DNA from: Ruania rhizosphaerae | Lineage (GTDB): Bacteria > Actinomycetota > Actinomycetes > Actinomycetales > Beutenbergiaceae | Length of the DNA: 64,000 nucleotides | NCBI RefSeq assembly: GCF_009805705.1 | Contig: NZ_VSMB01000010.1 | Span: 1-64,000, forward strand | Reading direction: 5' to 3' | Translations under genes and position numbers: made by a program | Notes under the pieces: generated by a model | Told to the model about the DNA's origin: nothing | Databases searched by the model: none | The model's input: only the letters and a program-made list of their open reading frames with translations | Part shown: piece after piece, positions 42,618-50,533 of the stretch | Layout: each line of letters begins with the position of its first letter | Numbering within the stretch: position 1 is the stretch's first letter

Positions 42618-42797
42618 CGGCCCGCTGCGCGTGCTCGCGTCATGTGGGCCCCGCGCAGCGCGTTCGCCAACTGTGCCCCGCTGTCAAACCGGTGGGAGCG
42701 GGGGTGTCGACCGGTTCGCGCAGAGACCGGACGGCGGCTCGGTCGGGACTCCCGGGTGCCCGTGGTCCGGAGGGGCAAAGATTCATCAGAGTTCCGC

Positions 42798-42903
42798 TCC
42801 GCTTCTGAGGTCAACCGCCTCGTAGCGGACTATCAGCATCAACGAACCTGCTGAGCGCTACGGCGTGTATGGGGGTGCGGTCGACGCTCCTCACTCGTCG
42901 TGA
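42798..42903 (+). pseudogene. decayed HTH fragment of a resolvase/invertase-like recombinase
   Basis: The otherwise gene-free stretch 42553-43059 contains two short frames that read like the C-terminal HTH of Hin-type serine recombinases. SASEVNRLVADYQHQRTC ends at a stop (42852-42854), and the neighbouring frame continues with PAERYGVYGGAVDAPHSS to a TGA at 42901-42903. A frameshift between them is implied. The catalytic domain is not visible. Confidence 0.35.
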
Positions 42904-43059
42904 GTCAAGGGACCGCGTGACTCCGCGTCGACGTCCGGGGCTCGGAGTGGGAAGCGGCCGAGTCCCGCGCGCGTTGCCACCGGGAGTCTGCGGCAGCCGA
43001 GCGAACTCAGGCGCCTGGCGCGTGGTCGGCCGAGCGGCCTACCACGTACGATCGAGGGT

Positions 43060-43089
43060 ATGACTTACACGTTCTTCCGACTCGGCTAG
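43060..43089 (+). CDS. 9-residue leaderless leader peptide before the RNA methyltransferase (putative)
   Basis: ATG 43060 follows TACGAT (43047-43052) by exactly 7 nt, the leaderless spacing. The peptide is MTYTFFRLG and stops at TAG 43087-43089, inside the first of three GGCTAGC-family repeats. This is the layout of an attenuation leader. The gene is too small for coding statistics, so support is positional only. Confidence 0.45.
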   Translation: MTYTFFRLG

Positions 43090-43140
43090 CTATCCGCTAG
43101 CCATTCTCAGCGGCTCCGTGCCCGCGGCTAGCGATGCGGG
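43084..43140 (+). promoter_or_regulatory. attenuator-like alternative hairpins (GGCTAGC repeats)
   Basis: Arm 1 GGCTAGC (43084-43090) pairs with arm 2 GCTAGCC (43096-43102). Arm 2 can instead pair with arm 3 GGCTAGC (43126-43132), which sits in the loop of CCCGC/GCGGG (43121-43140). In addition TCAGCGG (43107-43113) is complementary to CCGCTGA (43164-43170), just before the ribosome site GGAAGAG of the methyltransferase. The structures are mutually exclusive. Confidence 0.5.
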
Positions 43141-43185
43141 AGCAGTCCTCCGGCAGCTCCCGACCGCTGACCGGAAGAGTTCGTC

Positions 43186-44238
43186 ATGTCTTCTGCGCGC
43201 GTTTCCGATGCGCCGTACCGTTACCACTTTTCTCCTGACTCGAAGGTCGTCGTGCGCGCCACGACTGGCCTGGAACAGCTCGTGGCCACTGAAGTCACCG
43301 CTGCCGGCCACTTCGTCGAGGAGGTGTCAAAGCGCCAGATCATTGTGTCGCCTGCTGCTGGATGGATCCTGACCCGCCCGCCCCGGCTTGCCGACGACGT
43401 CTTCGCCGTCGCGGCCCAAGTTCCCGACCCGGGTCCCGGGCGCGTTCCCCTGTGGAATACCACTGCCAGTCTGGGTCCGGTCAGTCGTGCGTGGGTGGGC
43501 CCACCAACGTTCGCTGTCTCAGCATCGTTCGTCGGGCGACGAAGATACTCCCGCTTCGACATCGAAGACGCTGTCGGTCGCGCGTTGTCGCGGCAAGGGG
43601 TCGGCACCTATGTCTCCCGTCGCGACGGCGGGGTGCGGCCACGCGATGCCGCGCAGTGGCGCGTCACGTTGGACGGATCGACGATGTACGTCGGTCCGCG
43701 CCTCTTCGCTGCGCCCCTCCACCGGCGCCCGTGGCGGGCACGCACGGTTCCCGGGAGTCTGCACCCGCCGGTTGCGGCGGCAATGGCTCGTCTCGCTGGG
43801 ATCGACAGCCACCACACAGTGGTCGACCCCTGTTGTGGTGCAGGAACGATCCTGATCGAGGCTCATATGCACGCACCTGCGGCTGGGTTCGTCGGACGTG
43901 ACATCGCCCCCAGCGCGATTGCGATCGCCCGGCACAACAGCGGTGGGCGACCGATCGAATGGAACCGCGGCGAAGCGAGTGCATGTGATGTCCCACCGCA
44001 CAGCGTGGATCGAATCATCACGAACCCACCCTGGGGCATCCGTCAGCGGGCCGGCGACCTCGCCACGTTCCTGACCGAGTGGCACAGAGTGATCCGGCCG
44101 GACGGGCTGCTCGTCGTGCTGCTGGATGAAGCCCAGGAGCCCGTCATGACTCGTCGCCGGGACTGGGCGCTCACCGCCACGTATCCGCTCAGCGTCGCAG
44201 GCAGACACCCACGCATCCTTCTTGCCGTACCTCGATGA
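43186..44238 (+). CDS. THUMP/UPF0020-type RNA N-methyltransferase
   Basis: This 350-residue SAM-dependent methyltransferase acts on RNA bases. An N-terminal THUMP-like region (about 20-165; VVRATTGLEQLVATEVTAAG, YSRFIDIEDAVGRAL-like) precedes a Rossmann MTase with motif I VVDPCCGAGTILIEA, motif II region GRDIAPSAIAIARHN and catalytic motif IV NPPWG. The NPPWG motif and the layout resemble the tRNA (guanine-N2) TrmN/Trm14 and 23S RlmL families. The target is not clear. It follows a probable attenuation leader, so expression may respond to translation. Confidence 0.85.
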   Translation: MSSARVSDAPYRYHFSPDSKVVVRATTGLEQLVATEVTAAGHFVEEVSKRQIIVSPAAGWILTRPPRLADDVFAVAAQVPDPGPGRVPLWNTTASLGPVSRAWVGPPTFAVSASFVGRRRYSRFDIEDAVGRALSRQGVGTYVSRRDGGVRPRDAAQWRVTLDGSTMYVGPRLFAAPLHRRPWRARTVPGSLHPPVAAAMARLAGIDSHHTVVDPCCGAGTILIEAHMHAPAAGFVGRDIAPSAIAIARHNSGGRPIEWNRGEASACDVPPHSVDRIITNPPWGIRQRAGDLATFLTEWHRVIRPDGLLVVLLDEAQEPVMTRRRDWALTATYPLSVAGRHPRILLAVPR

Positions 44239-44326
44239 GCTCCGAGAGGGCGCGCCCCGTGGTTCCCGGGTGCCGGTGGCGTCGGGTGGCCCGGCTATTC
44301 GTGGGCTGATCTTGCTGTCACAACAT

Positions 44327-44387
44327 GAGCGAGGCCCGGGCTCCGCCCTACCGTGGTCGGTGAGGGAAAGGAGTCCGGGCCTCGCTC
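44327..44387 (-). terminator. long hairpin terminator downstream of tRNA-His
   Basis: Two 18-nt arms (44327-44344, beginning GAGCGAGGCCCGGG, and 44370-44387) pair along their full length with a single G-U type mismatch. The loop is 25 nt. It starts 3 nt after the tRNA-His CCA on the minus strand and could also end the methyltransferase transcript. Confidence 0.75.
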
Positions 44388-44390
44388 GTC

Positions 44391-44467
44391 TGGGGTGGCT
44401 AACGGGGCTTGAACCCGCGACCCCCGCGACCACAACGCGGTGCTCTACCAACTGAGCTATAGCCACC
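44391..44467 (-). tRNA. tRNA-His (anticodon GTG)
   Basis: This 77-nt minus-strand tRNA includes the histidine-specific extra G at -1 (44467) opposite C73. The acceptor is GTGGCTA/TAGCCAC, the anticodon stem CCGCG/CGCGG encloses the loop TTGTGGT, giving GTG, and the T arm has GGGTTCAAGCCC. CCA is encoded (44393-44391). It lies just downstream of orn on the same strand. Confidence 0.96.
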
Positions 44468-44579
44468 AAGTGCATCCGCACACAGCGGCTGCGATCCACC
44501 AGTGTAGCGAACGATCCGGGTGTCTCGGGACGCCGCACGATGTGTCTGTGGGCACACCCGGGAGCGGGACTGCTGGTTC

Positions 44580-45239
44580 TCAGGCGGGCGGTTCCGCCTT
44601 GGCAGGGAGCGTGGGGGAGGAGGCGATCAGGGCGGCTGTGCGCTGCGCTGATTTGGAGTCCGGCTGCTTGGCATCGTCCGGGAACAACACCGCGCGGTAG
44701 TAGCGCAACTCGTCGATGCTCTCGGCGATGTCGGCGAGTGCGCGGTGCCCACCATCCTTCTTCGGGGAGTTGAAGTACGCCCGTGGGTACCAGCGCCGCG
44801 CCAACTCCTTGATGGAGGAGACGTCGATGATCCGGTAGTGCAGATGCCCGGTCAGCTCGGGCATGTCGCGCTCCAGGAAGGCTTTGTCGGTGCCGACCGA
44901 GTTGCCCGCCAGTGGTGCCTTGCCCGCCTCTGGCACGAACTGCTTGATGTACTCGAGCGTCTGCGACTGCGCGTCGGCCAGCGGAATCCCGTTCGGCAGC
45001 TCATCGAGCAGTCCGGAGGTGGTGTGCATGGTGCGCACCACCTCGTTCATCTGCTCGACGGCGCCCGGCGGGGGAGCGATGACCAGGTCCAGACCGGGAT
45101 CGAGGGTGTGCAGCTCGGAGTCGGTCACGAGCACGGCGATCTCGATCAGCGCGTCGTTGTGGAGGTCGAGGCCGGTCATCTCGCAGTCGATCCAGACGAT
45201 CGGATCGCCGCGGCCAGGGGTCTTGGACGGAGAACTCAC
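44580..45239 (-). CDS. orn: oligoribonuclease
   Basis: This 219-residue 3'-5' exoribonuclease degrades 2-5-nt RNA fragments, including pGpG. DEDDh motifs are visible: IVWIDCEMTGLDLHNDALIE (first Asp-Glu), LAGNSVGTDKAFLERDMPEL (second Asp), and RALADIAESIDELRYYR preceded by the catalytic His in GGHRALADI. The C-terminus has a short Lys/Pro/Ala tail. GTG 45239 lies exactly 7 nt after TACAGT on the minus strand, so the mRNA is probably leaderless. tRNA-His follows downstream. Confidence 0.94.
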   Translation of the reverse strand: MSSPSKTPGRGDPIVWIDCEMTGLDLHNDALIEIAVLVTDSELHTLDPGLDLVIAPPPGAVEQMNEVVRTMHTTSGLLDELPNGIPLADAQSQTLEYIKQFVPEAGKAPLAGNSVGTDKAFLERDMPELTGHLHYRIIDVSSIKELARRWYPRAYFNSPKKDGGHRALADIAESIDELRYYRAVLFPDDAKQPDSKSAQRTAALIASSPTLPAKAEPPA

Positions 45240-45321
45240 GCGCCTCACTGTATCGACCACCGCCGACAGGGGGGTCACGGCCGTCGCGAACGCCTCCAAA
45301 TCGGACTCGTCATCAAACGCA

Positions 45322-45355
45322 TCAAACCGGTTGACCTCCGAGAATCAAACCGGTT
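45322..45355. promoter_or_regulatory. tandem TCAAACCGGTT operators of the LacI-controlled sugar operon
   Basis: TCAAACCGGTT occurs at 45322-45332 and 45345-45355, each centred on the palindrome AACCGGTT, 23 bp apart (about two helical turns). A partial ATCAAACGC precedes them. They lie 39-72 nt before the lacI-type start, typical LacI-family operators. Confidence 0.7.
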
Positions 45356-45393
45356 AACGTCACCACTAACAGTCCAACGAAGGAGATCCCGAG

Positions 45394-46431
45394 ATGCCGC
45401 AGCTGCCGAGCCCGGCGAAACCGACCATCGGTGACGTGGCTGCCAAAGCAGGAGTGACCAAGGCGACCGTCTCGCACGCCTTCAGTGGCCGCCGTCCGAT
45501 CTCGGAGGCCACCAAGGCACGGGTGTTCGCCGCCGCCGAGGAACTGCAATGGTTGCCCAGTGCCAGTGCCCGCGCGTTGGCCACCCGGCGTGCCAACGCG
45601 ATCGGCATCGTTCTCGCACGGGACCCCGAGATCATCGCCTCGGACACCTTCTTTCCCGCCTTCATCGCCGGGGTGGAGTCAGTGCTCGCCACCGCCGAGG
45701 TGGCCCTGGTGCTCCAGGTGGCCGGCAGCCGAGACGCCGAAGAACGTGCCTACCGGGCGATGGCCAGTGGTCGGGCCGACGGCGTGATCATGCTCGACCT
45801 GCACCGCGCCGACTGGCGGGTGCCGTACGTGCACCAGTTGGGCTTGCACGGCGTTGTGCTGGGCGCCTACGACGCCCCCAGCCCATTCACCTGCGTACGC
45901 ACCGATGACGCCACGCCGATGGCCGAGATCGTGGCCCACCTGCGCGGTGAGGGTCACACGCGGATCGCCCACGTGGCGGGACCGTTGGACTACGTCCACT
46001 CCCACGTGCGCTCCCAGGCATACCTGGCCGCCGTCGGGAGTGAGGACCTTCTCGCCGAGGGCGACTTCGGCGCCGCAAGCGGTCGCGACCGCACCGCCGA
46101 GCTGCTCGCCCTGCCTGACCCGCCCACCGCCATCCTCTACGCCAACGACACCATGGCCATCGCGGGCTTGTCGTACGCACGCAGCATCGGCCTGTCCGTC
46201 CCGGGCGACCTCGCCGTCGCGGGCTTCGACGACGACCATCTCTCCGCCCATCTGTCGCCGGCTCTGACCACCGTGGCCACCGACCCGATCGAACGTGGCC
46301 GCGTCTGCGCCGAGGCACTGCTCGCCGATATTGCCGGTGAGCCCGCGCGCACCATCCAACTTGACTGCAACCGGCTCCAGCTGCGTGCAAGCACGCAGGT
46401 CCAACCCACTCTCCAAGGAGAAGAACGATGA
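45394..46431 (+). CDS. LacI-family transcriptional repressor
   Basis: This 345-residue regulator has an N-terminal LacI HTH and hinge (about 10-65; PTIGDVAAKAGVTKATVSHA, FSGRRPISEATKARVFAAAE, LATRRANAIGIV) and a periplasmic-binding-like effector domain, with ILYANDTMAIAGLSYARSIG and DLAVAGFDDDHLSAHLSPAL. Unusually it is the first gene of the operon it probably controls: its stop overlaps the binding-protein ATG, and tandem operators precede it. The inducer is probably an oligosaccharide taken up by the encoded transporter. GAAGGAGA precedes the ATG. Confidence 0.92.
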   Translation: MPQLPSPAKPTIGDVAAKAGVTKATVSHAFSGRRPISEATKARVFAAAEELQWLPSASARALATRRANAIGIVLARDPEIIASDTFFPAFIAGVESVLATAEVALVLQVAGSRDAEERAYRAMASGRADGVIMLDLHRADWRVPYVHQLGLHGVVLGAYDAPSPFTCVRTDDATPMAEIVAHLRGEGHTRIAHVAGPLDYVHSHVRSQAYLAAVGSEDLLAEGDFGAASGRDRTAELLALPDPPTAILYANDTMAIAGLSYARSIGLSVPGDLAVAGFDDDHLSAHLSPALTTVATDPIERGRVCAEALLADIAGEPARTIQLDCNRLQLRASTQVQPTLQGEER

Positions 46432-47702
46432 AGTTCACGAAGACTGCGGCACTCGTTGGTGCCGCGACCCTGATGCTTGCCGCCTGTTCCGGAGGTAGCG
46501 ACCCTGCCGACGGCGGAAACGCAGCGCCCGCCGGCACCGGCCCGATCGAGATCTGGCTGTCCAACAACGAGGCCGAGATCGCCTGGGGCGAAGGCGTGGT
46601 GGAAGCCTGGAACGCCGAGAACCCCGACCAGCAGGTCACCGCCCAGGAGATCCCCGCCGGCTCCTCCTCCGAGGAAGCCATCACCGCGGCGATCACCGCC
46701 GGCACGGCACCATGCCTGGTGTACAACATCGCCACCGCCGCCGTCTCCGGCTGGGTGCAGCAAGGCGGTCTCGTCGACCTGACCACCTTCGACGATGGCG
46801 CGTCCTACATCGAAGAACGTGGCGGCGACTCCACCGCCGCCTATCAGAACGATGGTGGGTACTACCAGCTGCCGTGGAAATCCAACCCGGTGATGGTCAT
46901 GTACAACAAGGACCTCTTCGAACAGGCCGGCCTCGACCCGGAGAACCCGGGGATGAGCACCTACTCCGACTTCCTCGACGGTGCCCGCCAGCTCGTCGAC
47001 TCGGGCGTGCAGTCCGCCATCTGGCCGTCCCCGACGAACGAGTTCTACCAGCCCTGGTTCGACTTCTACCCGCTCTACCTCGCCGAGACCGGCGGCACGC
47101 AGCTCGTCGAGGACGGCGCCGCCACCTTCGACAACGAGGCCGGCGCCGCCGTGGCCGAGTTCTGGTCCACGATCTACTCCGAGGAGCTCGCCCCGCAGGA
47201 GGCGGCCACCGACGACGCCATGGTCTCCGGCAACACCGCCATGCAGCTCGCCGGGCCCTGGGCGATCACCTCCTACGGCGAGGACGTGAACGTCGGGTTC
47301 ATGCCGGTGCCGACCTCGGGTGGGAGCGAGGAGGTCGTCACCTTCGCCGACTCCAAGAACATCTCCATGTTCACCGCCTGTGAGAACCAGGCCACTGCCT
47401 GGGAGTTCCTGAAGTTCTCCACCAGCGCCGAGGCCGACGGGCAGCTCCTCGAAGCCACCGGGCAGATGCCGATGCGCGTCGACCTGGCCGGCACCTACCC
47501 GGACTACTTCGAGGCCAACCCGATGTATGCCGCGTTCGCCAGCCAGACCGAGCGGGTGGCCGATGTGCCGAGCATCCCGAACTCTGTGGAGGCGTGGCAG
47601 GTGTTCCGCGAGGCCTACTCCTCAGCGGTGATCTTCGGCAACACCTCCACCGAGGAGTTCCTCTCCGGTTCGGCCGAAGAGATCACCGGGCTCGTGGGCT
47701 GA
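46428..47702 (+). CDS. extracellular sugar-binding lipoprotein (ABC transporter, SBP family 1)
   Basis: This 424-residue lipoprotein has lipobox MLAAC (Cys about 19) and a family 1 solute-binding fold: IEIWLSNNEAEIAWGEGVVE, WKSNPVMVMYNKDLFEQAGL, the AMQLAGPWAITSYGEDVNVG segment typical of carbohydrate CUT1 systems, and FADSKNISMF. It delivers an oligosaccharide to the two permeases encoded next. No dedicated ATPase gene is in this operon, so a shared MsiK-like ATPase elsewhere is likely, as is common in actinobacteria. Confidence 0.92.
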   Translation: MKFTKTAALVGAATLMLAACSGGSDPADGGNAAPAGTGPIEIWLSNNEAEIAWGEGVVEAWNAENPDQQVTAQEIPAGSSSEEAITAAITAGTAPCLVYNIATAAVSGWVQQGGLVDLTTFDDGASYIEERGGDSTAAYQNDGGYYQLPWKSNPVMVMYNKDLFEQAGLDPENPGMSTYSDFLDGARQLVDSGVQSAIWPSPTNEFYQPWFDFYPLYLAETGGTQLVEDGAATFDNEAGAAVAEFWSTIYSEELAPQEAATDDAMVSGNTAMQLAGPWAITSYGEDVNVGFMPVPTSGGSEEVVTFADSKNISMFTACENQATAWEFLKFSTSAEADGQLLEATGQMPMRVDLAGTYPDYFEANPMYAAFASQTERVADVPSIPNSVEAWQVFREAYSSAVIFGNTSTEEFLSGSAEEITGLVG

Positions 47703-47703
47703 C

Positions 47704-48648
47704 ATGACCGACATCGCCGCCCCTCCCGCGCGCACTCCGTCGTCACCGGGGCCGCGCGCGGGAGGCCCGCTCCGGAACCGGCTGCTGGGCAGGAACCCCA
47801 TCGGCTCGCTGTTCGCGTTGCCGTACATGGTGTTCGTGGCGGTGATCTTCGCCTTCCCGCTCGGGTTCGCCTGCTACATCGCCTTCCACGACTACTTCTT
47901 CACCGCACCCGGCGTGGAGGTGGAACGCCCCTTCGTGGGGTTGGACAACTTCGCCGACGTGCTCACCGACCCCCAGGTGCTGGAGTCCTTCCGCAACACC
48001 GCCGTGTTCCTGGTGATCAACGTGCCCCTGACGGCGGTCGGAGCCCTGGTCCTGGCCAGTGCCCTGAACGCGGGGATCCGGTGGGCGGCCGCGTTCCGGG
48101 TGGCCTTCTACGTGCCCTATCTGACGGCGAGCGTCTCCCTGGTGGGCGTGTGGATGCTGCTGTTCTCCTCCGGCGGGCTGGTGAACAGCGTGCTGGGTCC
48201 GCTCGCACCGGACCCGTCCTGGCTGGTGAACTCCGCCCTGGCGATGCCGAGCATTGCCCTCTACGTCACCTGGAAGCAGCTCGGCTTCTACATCCTGCTC
48301 TACCTCGCCGCCCTGCAGAACATCCCCTCCGAGCTGCACGAGTCCGCCGCCACGGACGGCGCCACCACCCTGCAACGTTTCCGGCACGTGACCATCCCCG
48401 GCGTGCGCAGCGCCACCACGCTGGTGCTGATCCTGGCCATCATCACCGGCGCGAACCTGTTCACCGAGCCGTACCTGCTCACCAACGGCGGTGGCCCGGA
48501 CGGGGCAAGCACCACACCCGTGCTGCTCATCTACCAGCAGGGGATCCAGCAGCAGAACCCGGACACCGCCTCGGCCATCGGCATGCTGCTGGTGATCGCC
48601 GTCGGGCTGCTCTCGCTCACAGCCAACCGACTCACCAGGGAGACGTGA
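47704..48648 (+). CDS. carbohydrate ABC transporter permease (MalF-like)
   Basis: This 314-residue CUT1 permease has six predicted helices. The EAA loop is SELHESAATDGATTLQRFRH followed by VTIPGVRSATTLVLILAII. N-terminal IGSLFALPYMVFVAVIFAFP and LVGVWMLLFSSGGLVNSVLG are typical. It pairs with the next permease. It begins 1 nt after the binding-protein stop. Confidence 0.92.
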   Translation: MTDIAAPPARTPSSPGPRAGGPLRNRLLGRNPIGSLFALPYMVFVAVIFAFPLGFACYIAFHDYFFTAPGVEVERPFVGLDNFADVLTDPQVLESFRNTAVFLVINVPLTAVGALVLASALNAGIRWAAAFRVAFYVPYLTASVSLVGVWMLLFSSGGLVNSVLGPLAPDPSWLVNSALAMPSIALYVTWKQLGFYILLYLAALQNIPSELHESAATDGATTLQRFRHVTIPGVRSATTLVLILAIITGANLFTEPYLLTNGGGPDGASTTPVLLIYQQGIQQQNPDTASAIGMLLVIAVGLLSLTANRLTRET

Positions 48649-48649
48649 G

Positions 48650-49480
48650 ATGACCCGGACCACGACCTGGTGGCGTTACGTCCTGCTCGCCGCCGCAGCC
48701 ATCGTCTTCGCGTTCCCGTTCTACTTCATGGTGGTGGGCGCCTTCCAGGAGAACCCGACCAACACGCCGGACGAGATGTTCCCCATCTCCGGTTGGACGT
48801 TCGGGAACTTCACGGCCATCAACGCCCGGATCGACCTGCTCGGCTCACTGGCGAACTCTCTCATCTTCACCGCCGGGGTGTTGCTCGGCACTGTCACCTT
48901 CGGGCTGCTCGCCGGGTACGCCCTGGCCCGGCTGGACTTCCGCGGCAAGAGCGCCACCTGGGTGTTGATGATGCTGGTGCAGATGGTGCCCTTCCAGCTG
49001 CTGATGATCCCGCTGTACGTGCAGATCACCCGCAGCTACGGCCTCGGCGACACCTATCTCGGGATGATCCTGCCGTTCGGCATCAACACCACAGCCGTGT
49101 TCATCTTCACCCAGTTCTTCAAGGCTCTCCCCAAGGAGATGTTCGAGGCCGCGCGCATCGACGGTGCCTCCGAGCTGCGCATCCTGCGCTCGGTGGCCGT
49201 CCCGATGGTGCGGCCCGCGCTGGTCACGGTGGTGCTGGTGACCTTCATCGGCCCGTGGAACGAGTTCCTCTGGCCGTTCCTGATCACCAAGGACACGTCC
49301 CTGCAGCCCCTGGCCGTCTCCCTGGCGAACTACATCTCCAACGCCGCCCAGTCCACCGCCAACCCGAACGGGGCCATCCTCGCCGGCGCCACCGCGCTCG
49401 CGTTCCCCGTGGTGATCCTCTTCCTGCTGTTCCAGCGCTACTTCACCGCCTCCGACATCGGCGCTGCCGTCAAAGGCTGA
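48650..49480 (+). CDS. carbohydrate ABC transporter permease (MalG-like)
   Basis: This 276-residue CUT1 permease has FPFYFMVVGAFQENPTNTPD after TM1, and EAA loop PKEMFEAARIDGASELRILR with SVAVPMVRPALVTVVLVTFI and WNEFLWPFLI. It starts 1 nt after the preceding stop. With the SBP it forms the membrane core of the importer. Confidence 0.92.
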   Translation: MTRTTTWWRYVLLAAAAIVFAFPFYFMVVGAFQENPTNTPDEMFPISGWTFGNFTAINARIDLLGSLANSLIFTAGVLLGTVTFGLLAGYALARLDFRGKSATWVLMMLVQMVPFQLLMIPLYVQITRSYGLGDTYLGMILPFGINTTAVFIFTQFFKALPKEMFEAARIDGASELRILRSVAVPMVRPALVTVVLVTFIGPWNEFLWPFLITKDTSLQPLAVSLANYISNAAQSTANPNGAILAGATALAFPVVILFLLFQRYFTASDIGAAVKG

Positions 49481-49489
49481 AAGGAATCC

Positions 49490-50533
49490 ATGTCTACCCT
49501 CCCCTCCACCGAGCCCACCACTGAGTCCACGGTGCCCAGCATCTTCACCGGCGCCACCTTCCCGCTCGGCCCGTTCACCCCGTACGAGCACAACCCGATC
49601 CTGCGCCCCCGCGGGAACTCCTGGGAGTCGGCCAACCTGTACAACCCGGCCGCGCTCGTGGACGGTGACGAGGTGCTGCTGCTCTACCGTGCGCACGCCG
49701 ACGACATCGTCTCCCACATCGGCCTGGCCAGGAGCCGTGACGGCTACCACTTCGAGCGCGAGGACGCCCCGATCCTCTCCCCGAGCGAGGACTACGAACG
49801 GTACGGCTGCGAGGACCCGCGGATCGTCGCGATCGACGGCACCTACTACCTCACCTACACCGGCTGGGACCGCCGTAGCGCCCAGCTGTGCCTGGCCACC
49901 TCCACCGACCTGCGCAGCTGGACCAAGCACGGGCCCCTCTTCGAGGACTTCGACACCTTCGCCACCATGGACCCGCGCGGCTTCAACTGGTCCAAGGCCG
50001 GCGTGATCGTGCCGTTCCCGATGCAGGGCCAGTGGTGGATGTACTTCGGCGAAGGTGCGATCTACTGGGCCACCAGCGAGGACCTGATCCACTGGAAGCC
50101 CGGCACACCCGACACCGAGCCGATGTACGCTCCCACCCCCGGTTCCTTCGACGCCGACCTCGTGGAGATCGGCACCTCCCCGGTGCTCGCCAGCAACGGG
50201 CTGCTCGTCTTCCTCACCAACGGCGCCACCCGCACCGTGCACGCCGACGGCCGTGTGGACGTGGACTACCGATGCGGGCAGATCGCCATCGACCCGGACA
50301 ACCCCACCCGCGTGCTCGCCCGGCTGCAGGAACCCTGGCTGCGCCCGCAGACCTTCGAGGACACCCACGGCCTGGTCTCCAACGTCACCTTCGTGGAGGG
50401 CCTGGTGAGATTCGCCGGGAAGTGGTTCGCCTATTACGGCCAGTCCGACACCACACTCGCCGTGGCCGTGCACGATCCCGCCCAGGGCTGGGGTTCCACA
50501 GTCACGATCCCTGACGGCGGAGGGTCACGATGA
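49490..50533 (+). CDS. GH130-family glycosidase/phosphorylase
   Basis: This 347-residue cytosolic five-bladed beta-propeller enzyme resembles glycoside hydrolase family 130, which contains beta-mannoside phosphorylases and related hydrolases. Recognisable pieces are YEHNPILRPRGNSWESANLY, NPAALVDGDEVLLLYRAHAD, GCEDPRIVAIDGTYYLTYTG (catalytic Asp of the EDPR motif), KAGVIVPFPMQGQWWMYFGE and YYGQSDTTLAVA. It probably splits the imported oligosaccharide by phosphorolysis; a mannoside is likely but unproven. AAAGGAA precedes the ATG, and the stop overlaps the next gene by 4 nt. Confidence 0.87.
   Translation: MSTLPSTEPTTESTVPSIFTGATFPLGPFTPYEHNPILRPRGNSWESANLYNPAALVDGDEVLLLYRAHADDIVSHIGLARSRDGYHFEREDAPILSPSEDYERYGCEDPRIVAIDGTYYLTYTGWDRRSAQLCLATSTDLRSWTKHGPLFEDFDTFATMDPRGFNWSKAGVIVPFPMQGQWWMYFGEGAIYWATSEDLIHWKPGTPDTEPMYAPTPGSFDADLVEIGTSPVLASNGLLVFLTNGATRTVHADGRVDVDYRCGQIAIDPDNPTRVLARLQEPWLRPQTFEDTHGLVSNVTFVEGLVRFAGKWFAYYGQSDTTLAVAVHDPAQGWGSTVTIPDGGGSR

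Noticed and set aside
48845-50473. A 542-codon minus-strand frame opposite the MalG-like permease and GH130 genes
   Set aside because: It is Gly/Val/His-rich with no domain; both plus-strand genes show clear family motifs.
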